Assembly (NCBI GenBank): GCA_020053105.1
Contig: JAGVNU010000101.1
Location: 1 to 55,604 of the forward strand
Length of the DNA: 55,604 bases
Direction: 5' to 3'
DNA from: Thermodesulfovibrionia bacterium
GTDB lineage: Bacteria; Nitrospirota; Thermodesulfovibrionia; UBA6902
How positions within the stretch are numbered: position 1 is the first letter of the stretch; each line of letters begins with the position of its first letter. The notes beneath the pieces were generated by a model that worked only from the letters and a program-made list of their open reading frames with translations, ran no database searches and was not told the DNA's origin. Positions 49,211-55,604 of this stretch are shown piece after piece. The position numbers and the translations under genes were made by a program.

Positions 49211-51949
49211 ATGTCCGCGAATGAACTCATAATTGAAGGGGCGAAACAGAACAACCTCAGAAATATAAGCCTCAGGCTTCCTCACAATAAGTTTATTACT
49301 GTCACCGGCGTTTCAGGTTCAGGCAAGTCGTCCCTCGCCTTTGACACAATATATGCCGAGGGGCAGTGGAGGTTTATCGAATCCCTCTCCACATACGTAA
49401 GACTTTTTCTTGAAAAACTCGACCGCCCGGATGTCGAATCCATCCGCAATATCAGACCTGCCATCGCCCTGGAGCAGCGGAACCAGGTTAAGACCTCCCG
49501 TTCAACCGTCGGGACCACGACTGAAATTTATGATTACCTCCGGCTCCTCTATTCAAAAATTGGCAGGCCTCACTGTCCGAACTGTGACCGGCCGTTAAGA
49601 TCATGGACACCTTCTGACGCGGCCAGGGAACTTGTTGAAAAATACCCTGGCGCCAGGGCGCTTATTATATTAAGCTCTGAAGCCCCTGTTGAGGAACTTC
49701 AGAAAAAAGGCTTCCATAGGGCTTTGGTTGACGGAAAGATAGAAGACATCTCTTCACTTGTCACCCTTCATCCGTCACTCGACGTTGTCCTTGACAGGCT
49801 GATTATAAAAGACGAGCCCCGCCTTTCAGACTCGATAGAGACCGCATGGGAACACGGGCATCAAAAAATAAAGGTCGAGATCATCTCCGACCTCCGTGAA
49901 AATACCAGGTCCCTCAGCTTCCAATCAGAATTGAAATGCCCTGACTGCAATATTGTAATTTCTAAACCGCAGCCCCTTCTTTTTTCCTTCAACCATCCCC
50001 TCGGGGCCTGTCCTGAATGCAAGGGGTTCGGCAATACGCTCGCATATTCGGAAGACATCGTAGTCCCGGACAAAGATCTTTCTCTCCAGAAAGGCGCAAT
50101 TGGGCCCTGGAGCAAACCTGCTGCGAGGTGGTGGTACAGGCAATTTGCAAAGGCCGCCAAATCCCATGGGATAGATCTCAAAGCACCATATAAGGATCTT
50201 TCCGCAGAAACAAAAAAACTGATATTCACCGGAGCGCCTGACTTTTACGGCGTTGACGATTTCTTTAAGGAGCTTGAAGGGAAACGCTACAAGCTGCATG
50301 TCAGGGTGTTTTTAAGCAGATACAGGAAGGCTGAAACGTGCAAGCTATGCAAGGGAGACAGATTGAGTGTAGAGGCCCTGGCATTTAAAATCGGGGGATT
50401 AAATATTGCCCGGCTTTCGGAGATGTCTGTCTCACGTTTAAGCGGGTTCTTCGCAGGCCTTGGCCTCTCAGAGTATGAAAAAGAGGTGGCACCTGAAATC
50501 CTACGGCAGATCAGGCTTAAGCTGGATTTCTTGATTCGGGTTGGGATCGATTATCTCACAATGAACCGGGAGGCGAAGACCCTCTCCGGCGGAGAGGCGC
50601 AGAGGATAAACCTTTCGAATCAGCTTGCTTCAAAACTCACCGGCACCCTCTATGTGCTGGACGAGCCCACGGTGGGCCTGCACGCAAAAGATGTCAGCAG
50701 AATAGCGGAGATATTAAAGGAGCTCGCCGCGGCAGGAAATACTGTTATCGCAGTTGAACATGACCGGGCCATAATCGATTCTTCCGACTGGGTCGTTGAA
50801 CTCGGCCCCGGCGGAGGCGAGAATGGCGGGCACCTGGTATATTCCGGACCGAAAGAGGATTTCCTCAAATCGAACACCCTCACCGCAAGATACCTTAACA
50901 ATACGGATTTGATACCGGTTCCATATGCCGGGGAAAAGGTTGACGGGAAGACCCTCATTATTAAAGGGGCCAGCGGGAACAATCTTAAACATATAAATAT
51001 ATCTATTCCGCTTCAGACATTAACCTGCGTGACAGGTGTATCAGGTTCGGGAAAGAGTACAATCGTCAAAGACACCATATATAATGCCCTGGCCCGGCAT
51101 TTCAAGGTGGATTTTACACCCCCTCAACCCTTTGAAGCCATTGAGGGACTTGAATATCTGAAGGGGGTGAAAATTATAGACCAGAACCCTATCGGCAAGA
51201 GTCCCCGCTCAAATCCTGTTACATATATTAAGGCCTTTGATCCTATACGAAAGCTCTTTGCAGAGCAGCCTGAGGCGCGTATGCTCGGATATACACCGGG
51301 GCACTTCTCATTTAATACAGAGGGAGGCAGGTGCAGCGCCTGCGCAGGGGCCGGATACAAGCAGCTTGAGATGTATTTCTTTGAAGATCTTTACGTGAAA
51401 TGCGAGGAATGCGGAGGTAAACGATACAAACCTGAAATCCTGAATATTACCTATAATGGTAAAAATATTTATGAAGTCCTTGATCTCACCATTGATGCGG
51501 CAGCAGATTTTTTCGCTCGGGTCCCGTCCCTGGTAGGTAAATTAAAGCTGATGTCTTCAGTCGGCATCGGCTATTTAAGACTCGGCCAGCCGGCAACTAC
51601 GCTGTCAGGCGGTGAGGCCCAAAGACTCAAAATATGCGCAGAACTCGGGGTCGCAAAAAGGAGCGACTTTATCTATATCCTTGATGAACCTACCGTGGGG
51701 CTTCATCCGGATGATATCAGCAAGCTTCTCAAGGTCCTCAACAATCTTGTTGATGCCGGGAACACGGTTTTACTGGTTGAGCATAACCCGGATGTCATAA
51801 AGAGCTCGGACTGGATCATTGATATCGGCCCTGAGGGCGGCGATGGCGGAGGTCACATTGTTGCTGAAGGTACCCCGGAGGAAATCGCAGGAAACGTGCA
51901 TTCCTATACCGGACAGTATCTGCGTCCATATCTGCAGTCTCTTAGTTGA
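49211..51949 (+). CDS. uvrA: UvrA-family excision-repair ATPase
   Basis: UvrA finds DNA damage and loads UvrB. The 912 residues hold two ABC ATPases: Walker A GVSGSGKSSLAFD near residue 32 and GVSGSGKSTIVKD near residue 610, signatures LSGGEAQRIN near 457 and LSGGEAQRLK near 797. Zinc fingers are CPNCDRPL, CPDC...CPEC near residues 245-275 and CSACAGAG...CEECGGK near 707-735. The UvrB-binding region (about residues 130-245) is present. Wording such as ALEQRNQVKTSRSTVGT and GPGGGENGGHLVYSGP differs from standard UvrA, so it may be a paralogue beside a second uvrA. No uvrB is nearby. Confidence 0.88.
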   Translation: MSANELIIEGAKQNNLRNISLRLPHNKFITVTGVSGSGKSSLAFDTIYAEGQWRFIESLSTYVRLFLEKLDRPDVESIRNIRPAIALEQRNQVKTSRSTVGTTTEIYDYLRLLYSKIGRPHCPNCDRPLRSWTPSDAARELVEKYPGARALIILSSEAPVEELQKKGFHRALVDGKIEDISSLVTLHPSLDVVLDRLIIKDEPRLSDSIETAWEHGHQKIKVEIISDLRENTRSLSFQSELKCPDCNIVISKPQPLLFSFNHPLGACPECKGFGNTLAYSEDIVVPDKDLSLQKGAIGPWSKPAARWWYRQFAKAAKSHGIDLKAPYKDLSAETKKLIFTGAPDFYGVDDFFKELEGKRYKLHVRVFLSRYRKAETCKLCKGDRLSVEALAFKIGGLNIARLSEMSVSRLSGFFAGLGLSEYEKEVAPEILRQIRLKLDFLIRVGIDYLTMNREAKTLSGGEAQRINLSNQLASKLTGTLYVLDEPTVGLHAKDVSRIAEILKELAAAGNTVIAVEHDRAIIDSSDWVVELGPGGGENGGHLVYSGPKEDFLKSNTLTARYLNNTDLIPVPYAGEKVDGKTLIIKGASGNNLKHINISIPLQTLTCVTGVSGSGKSTIVKDTIYNALARHFKVDFTPPQPFEAIEGLEYLKGVKIIDQNPIGKSPRSNPVTYIKAFDPIRKLFAEQPEARMLGYTPGHFSFNTEGGRCSACAGAGYKQLEMYFFEDLYVKCEECGGKRYKPEILNITYNGKNIYEVLDLTIDAAADFFARVPSLVGKLKLMSSVGIGYLRLGQPATTLSGGEAQRLKICAELGVAKRSDFIYILDEPTVGLHPDDISKLLKVLNNLVDAGNTVLLVEHNPDVIKSSDWIIDIGPEGGDGGGHIVAEGTPEEIAGNVHSYTGQYLRPYLQSLS

Positions 51950-52115
51950 CCGATTCAAACTGACCTTCATTGATTTAAAATACCTGTAATAACTGACAGT
52001 ATACATTCCATACTCTATCTGCTAATTTATATCGGGCTTAAATTAATTTTGCCTGCCAAGTGTCTTCATTAAACTATTCTCGGGGACAGAGGTTGTTTTA
52101 GGGAGGAAAGTAATA

Positions 52116-53807
52116 ATGATAAAAACGTACCTCAAGCGGATAGCTGTCTTATTGGTGTCTCTTTTAACAGCCTCAATTGTATTTGCCGATATTCGGGAAA
52201 TGGAATGGAAAGATGCGGGCAACGGAATAAGCGCCAGGGGCCTGTATTCATTTGCAATCAGTCCAATAGATCCTGAGATTGCTTATGCAGGCTCTTATAA
52301 GGTTGTTTACATGACCTCAGACAACGGAAAGAAGTGGTCCGAGGTCCTCTCTTTCAGGGGGACGGGTAACGGTATAAATACCCTTGCCGCTGACCCTTTG
52401 AATATGCAGGTAATTTATGCCGGTACTGCTGACGGACTTTACAGAAGTGGCGATCAGGGACTGCACTGGGAGAGGATATTCCAAGGCATGGGCGGGCCTG
52501 AGAATATGATTTTTGCCGTATTTATCGATTCAGGCAAACCCGGGAATATATATGTAGGAACGCAGGCGGGCATTCTTTTTACAGAAGACGGCGGGGGAAA
52601 TTGGGAAAGGGCGGAGAACCTCCCTTCTGATGTCATGGTCACTTCAATCAGCTCGGACTCACGCGACCCTCAGGTCCTTTACGCCGCTTCAGTAAGGGGA
52701 ATTTATAAAAGTATGGACAGCGGCGCTGCATGGAAAAGGATTTACGAGTCGGACTTTGATGAAAACTCGCTCTATAACTTTATCGTGGATGATGAAGAAG
52801 CTGCGGACGAGCCGGACATAGCCGGCATGAGAGACGGTTCTCATATAAGAAAAATCCTGCCGGACCCCGTGGACAGCAGAATAATATATTGTGCCACATC
52901 AAGAGGACTCCTGGTAACAAAGGACAGCGGTCTGATATGGACATTGTCGGGTGGTTCAGGACTTGTCAGCCATAATATCCGGGACATTGCCATCAGTTCT
53001 ACAGATCCTGAACATGTTTATGCCGCCACGGACAGAGGGATTTTCAGATATTCAAGAAATAAAGACAGCTGGGATGAGCTATATAAAGGCATAGTGTCGT
53101 CCGATATTCGCGGCCTCGCCTTTGCTGCGGCTGAACAGTCTGCCACCCCTGTTCTGTGGGCAGTTACACGGACGGGGGTATACAAGTCAGCTATTTCTTT
53201 GCCTGCTTCACCTTCACAGAATATCGACCGGCAATACACAATACCTGATGCGCAGGATGTCTTTAGCGTCTTTAATCATGAGCCGTCCATAGAGGATATA
53301 AAAGAAGCTGCTATCGAATACGCTGATGTCTCACCGGATAAAATTCGTGAGTGGAGAAAGGCCGCAGCAAAAAAAGCGTGGCTCCCGGATTTAAGCGTGA
53401 GCTATGGCAAGAGTGAAGACTGGCAAAATAGTTCGTATTTCTACAGCACGAAAGATGAAAAATATAAAGATGACGATATCACCGAAGGAAAAGACGACGA
53501 CTGGGCAATTTCTCTGACATGGAATCTGGGAGATCTTATCTGGAGCGATGACCAGACTTCCATTGATAACAGGTCAAAGCTTATGGTCCAGCTTAGGGAT
53601 GACGTGTTGAACGAGGTAACCAGACTGTATTTTGAGAGAAGGAGATTACAGATCGATCTGCTCATGTCTCCTCCAGTCAACAACAAAGATATGATTGAAA
53701 AAGACCTCAGATTACAGGAACTGACTGCAAATATCGATGCCCTGACAGGTTCTTTTCTTTCGAGGATGCTTGCACAAAAAGGGATAGGGGCTCAACGTCA
53801 GGATTAA
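52116..53807 (+). CDS. Secreted beta-propeller protein with TolC-like tail
   Basis: After a signal peptide (residues 6-24) come six or more BNR/YCF48-like blades with the SDNGKKWSEVL or DQGLHWERI pattern (about residues 40-370), probably a beta-propeller. The C-terminal part (residues 390-560) has the look of an outer-membrane component: strand pair KAWLPDLSVSYGKSEDW and WAISLTWNLGDLIWSDDQTS, then long helices with LYFERRRLQIDLL and LRLQELTANIDALTGSF. I know this mix from unnamed proteins only. A periplasmic or surface location is likely; the function is unknown. Confidence 0.7.
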   Translation: MIKTYLKRIAVLLVSLLTASIVFADIREMEWKDAGNGISARGLYSFAISPIDPEIAYAGSYKVVYMTSDNGKKWSEVLSFRGTGNGINTLAADPLNMQVIYAGTADGLYRSGDQGLHWERIFQGMGGPENMIFAVFIDSGKPGNIYVGTQAGILFTEDGGGNWERAENLPSDVMVTSISSDSRDPQVLYAASVRGIYKSMDSGAAWKRIYESDFDENSLYNFIVDDEEAADEPDIAGMRDGSHIRKILPDPVDSRIIYCATSRGLLVTKDSGLIWTLSGGSGLVSHNIRDIAISSTDPEHVYAATDRGIFRYSRNKDSWDELYKGIVSSDIRGLAFAAAEQSATPVLWAVTRTGVYKSAISLPASPSQNIDRQYTIPDAQDVFSVFNHEPSIEDIKEAAIEYADVSPDKIREWRKAAAKKAWLPDLSVSYGKSEDWQNSSYFYSTKDEKYKDDDITEGKDDDWAISLTWNLGDLIWSDDQTSIDNRSKLMVQLRDDVLNEVTRLYFERRRLQIDLLMSPPVNNKDMIEKDLRLQELTANIDALTGSFLSRMLAQKGIGAQRQD

Positions 53808-53844
53808 AAAGTTAAATAACTGGTCCCCGAGACTTAATCCTGGC

Positions 53845-53866
53845 GCCCGGTGTTCCAACACCGGGC
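53845..53866. terminator. Perfect 22-base palindrome between convergent genes
   Basis: GCCCGGTGTT and AACACCGGGC form a 10-base-pair stem with a 2-base centre. It lies between the ends of the propeller gene and the Trm112 gene, where a two-way terminator would be expected, but neither side has a T run, so a dispersed repeat is also possible. Confidence 0.45.
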
Positions 53867-53881
53867 CCTGATTCCTGAAAA

Positions 53882-54055
53882 TCAGTCTTTTACGACCGCT
53901 GCCTCTTCAATGAGCATTATAGGTATGCCGTCCTTCACGTGATATAGTAGTTTGCATTTATCACAAATAAGGCCGTTTTCAGATTTGTTTAATCTGATGT
54001 CACCTTTGCATTTCGGGCATGCAAGGATTTCAAGCAGTTCTTTACTGACAGTCAT
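53882..54055 (-). CDS. Trm112-family zinc-ribbon protein
   Basis: A 57-residue frame with GGAGGTGACC directly before the ATG. The product reads SKELLEILACPKCKGDI, then LICDKCKLLYHVKDGIPIML, the hallmark of the Trm112/YcaR family with two CxxC pairs for zinc and the ending GIPIMLxEEA. In other organisms Trm112 proteins support methyltransferases; bacterial members sit near lipid A and tRNA genes without a firm role. It is transcribed against the propeller gene. Confidence 0.9.
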   Translation of the reverse strand: MTVSKELLEILACPKCKGDIRLNKSENGLICDKCKLLYHVKDGIPIMLIEEAAVVKD

Positions 54056-54206
54056 GGTCACCTCCGATATTTGATAAACTCATAATTATGCTGAGTGATT
54101 TATGTAATAATTTAACACGAGCTTACCAGAATGGTCTAGAAATTTTGAGCATTTTCCATTAAAGTAATTGTAATATAAACCGATGTCATCGGGTAAATGG
54201 TATTCT

Positions 54207-54227
54207 TGATAATTATAGGTATTATCA
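54207..54227 (+). promoter_or_regulatory. Inverted repeat upstream of the PilZ gene
   Basis: TGATAAT and ATTATCA are separated by 7 bases, 36 bases before the PilZ start. The place suits a repressor or activator site, but the sequence is A/T-rich and could arise by chance. Confidence 0.3.
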
Positions 54228-54263
54228 TATAGCTTGTAATTATAAATAACATCATATTAAATT

Positions 54264-54662
54264 ATGCGGGACAATCCGAAGGACCGAAGAAAGCATACAA
54301 GGGTAGCTCTCGAACTCGAAGCAGAGTTACAATTAGATAACAGTATTACTGCTGAGGGGAAAACAAAAAATATAAGCTTCAGCGGGATATTTATGTATTG
54401 TGTCAACGCGGCAAATATACCAGTTGGCGGGAATGGTTCATTGAAAATCTTTCTCCAGGCTGACCCGCATATAAATATAATAAATTTTCGGTGCCAGGTG
54501 GTCCGGACCGACGAATCAGGCGTCGGGATCAGATTTATCAATATTGATGTCAACGGATATCAGCAATTTAAGAATTTAATGATTTATAATTCAAGTGATC
54601 CTGATATGTTATTGGCTGAATTGGAAAAAAATCCCGGGCTCGATATTTATAAAGGCGCTTGA
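54264..54662 (+). CDS. Single-domain PilZ cyclic di-GMP receptor
   Basis: The 132-residue protein is one PilZ domain. RRKHTRVALELEAEL near residues 7-21 supplies the RxxxR binding arm and NISFSGIFM near residues 34-42 the [D/N]xSxxG motif; both are intact, so it should bind cyclic di-GMP. A diguanylate cyclase gene lies 5 kb away. It may act on pili (pilT is present) or on polysaccharide export. No strong ribosome site precedes the ATG (CATCATATTAA). Confidence 0.88.
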   Translation: MRDNPKDRRKHTRVALELEAELQLDNSITAEGKTKNISFSGIFMYCVNAANIPVGGNGSLKIFLQADPHINIINFRCQVVRTDESGVGIRFINIDVNGYQQFKNLMIYNSSDPDMLLAELEKNPGLDIYKGA

Positions 54663-54748
54663 TATTTAAGCTCAGTTCAACTCTGCATGTTCCAGCAGGG
54701 ATTAAGTATAAATTTTGTACGGCGCGCAAGTAAAAACCGATAGTTACT

Positions 54749-55393
54749 ATGACCAAGAAAAACGCTTTAATAACATTTGTTAAGGCCCCTGTTCCGGGCA
54801 CTGTAAAAACAAGGCTGCAGGCAGACATCGGGGCTGAAAGAACCGTAAAAATCTATAAGTCTTTTGTGACCGGGCTGACATCTCAGTGTGCCCGTATTAA
54901 GGGAGTAGACAAGTTTCTGGGCTGTGCTCCTTCAGATGACCACCCTTTTCTCAGAAAAATCGCATTCACTAACAGACTGGAAACATTCAATCAGATGGGG
55001 AAAACACTTGGGGAACGAATCTTTAATGCCTTCAGACACTGCGCTCAAAAGGGGTATTCGGAAATTGTTTTAATCGGAAGCGACAGCCCGTCTATGCCGC
55101 CGGCCTTTATTAAACAGGCCTTTTACGAATTAAGAAAGAATGATTTTGTTATCGGCCCCTGTTTCGACCAGGGATTATATTTGATCGGTGTAACCGCGGG
55201 TAATATAAACAGACTTGCAAGTATTCTTCAATTGGATACCGGGAAGGATGTGAGCGTGATACTGAAAAAATTGAGTCGCAAGAATATCACCTTTACCATG
55301 CTCCCGTTCTGGTATGATGTAGACAACATAGATGATTATCAATTCTTGAAGCTGCATCTAAGCTATATGAATAATACGCTTCATAATAAATAA
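54749..55393 (+). CDS. TIGR04282 / DUF2064 family glycosyltransferase-like protein
   Basis: The 214-residue protein matches the family formerly called DUF2064, with a nucleotide-diphosphosugar transferase fold. Marks are FVKAPVPGTVKTRLQADIG near residues 9-27, ETFNQMGKTLGERIFNAF near residues 77-94, VLIGSDSPSMPP near residues 109-120, and GPCFDQGLYLIGV near residues 136-148. Such proteins often pair with TIGR04283-type glycosyltransferases; none is within the window. The substrate is unknown. Confidence 0.85.
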   Translation: MTKKNALITFVKAPVPGTVKTRLQADIGAERTVKIYKSFVTGLTSQCARIKGVDKFLGCAPSDDHPFLRKIAFTNRLETFNQMGKTLGERIFNAFRHCAQKGYSEIVLIGSDSPSMPPAFIKQAFYELRKNDFVIGPCFDQGLYLIGVTAGNINRLASILQLDTGKDVSVILKKLSRKNITFTMLPFWYDVDNIDDYQFLKLHLSYMNNTLHNK

Positions 55394-55604
55394 CCATAGA
55401 GAAGCAGCTAATTTATTATATCTCTGCGATAGCCGTCAATAAGTCGCCCTTCGGCTTCCCCTTTATTCCAGACATGCTGCATTTCCAATCCATATTGACT
55501 GATTAATTGATAGTGTAACCTCAATTGTGTGAAATTGAAGTAGGGTAAAAAAGGGCGCGCCTCCTATAAAATATTTTGTTACGGCAAATAACAAAAATCA
55601 AAAG
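55394..55604. other. Right-edge stretch without a recognisable gene
   Basis: No frame of useful length, RNA or clear repeat is seen. The last 60 bases are A/T-rich. Confidence 0.4.

Overview
The window looks like chromosome from an uncultured sulfate- or sulfite-reducing bacterium. The full reductive dissimilatory sulfite reductase set is present (DsrAB, DsrD, DsrC, a CobB-type amidase DsrN, and DsrMKJOP), and no sulfur-oxidation partner (DsrEFH, DsrL) is seen. Outer-membrane genes (porin, LolA, PilT) show a Gram-negative envelope. The mix of dsr genes, UpxY/NusG-like regulator, diguanylate cyclase, PilZ and two divergent phosphofructokinases fits Nitrospirota (Thermodesulfovibrionia-like) best, or less likely Desulfobacterota. 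This assignment is inferred from gene content only.

Layout. 0.3-11.4 kb (minus strand): the dsr locus, read from dsrA at the right to dsrP at the left. It includes two accessory genes of unclear role, a zinc-ribbon protein and an RsbRD-N-like protein. dsrA and dsrC have look-alike promoters, and hairpins separate the transcription blocks. 11.4-12.7 kb (minus): pyrE, with atpI and atpZ lacking the rest of the ATP synthase. 12.8-20.5 kb (minus): a three-gene type III restriction-modification island, mod - OLD-like ATPase/TOPRIM protein - res, fused into one translationally coupled operon by two ATGA overlaps. 20.6-30.3 kb (mostly plus): uppP, a HigB-like toxin with a reduced partner, ftsK-lolA-polysaccharide deacetylase, three small or regulatory genes ending in a UpxY-like antiterminator, a porin, yebC and ruvC. 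30.3-35.2 kb: a DUF885 protein and a methyltransferase (minus), then two convergent phosphofructokinases with different phosphoryl-donor signatures.

35.3-37.1 kb is a decayed integron. It holds an integrase gene with a large internal deletion, a divergent DUF4160/DUF2442 cassette-like pair, two attC-like sites, a broken toxin-antitoxin pair and a truncated UPF0145 gene. 37.1-47.1 kb (plus): a secreted repeat protein, pilT, then a long run of housekeeping genes (MetE-like, tmk, holB, ricT, metG, MOSC, mogA, ccdA), several with overlapping ends. 47.2-55.4 kb: a lipoprotein and a diguanylate cyclase (minus), a UvrA-family ATPase, a secreted beta-propeller protein, a Trm112-like protein (minus), a PilZ protein and a TIGR04282-type glycosyltransferase.

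Working together: in the reductive direction DsrAB reduces sulfite with sulfur loaded onto DsrC, and DsrMKJOP ties the DsrC trisulfide to the quinone pool. DsrD stimulates the enzyme, and DsrN amidates siroheme. The most interesting candidates for new biology are the Mod-OLD-Res island, the zinc-ribbon protein inside the dsr operon, the paired dsr promoters and the integron remnant. No tRNA, rRNA or CRISPR array was recognised.
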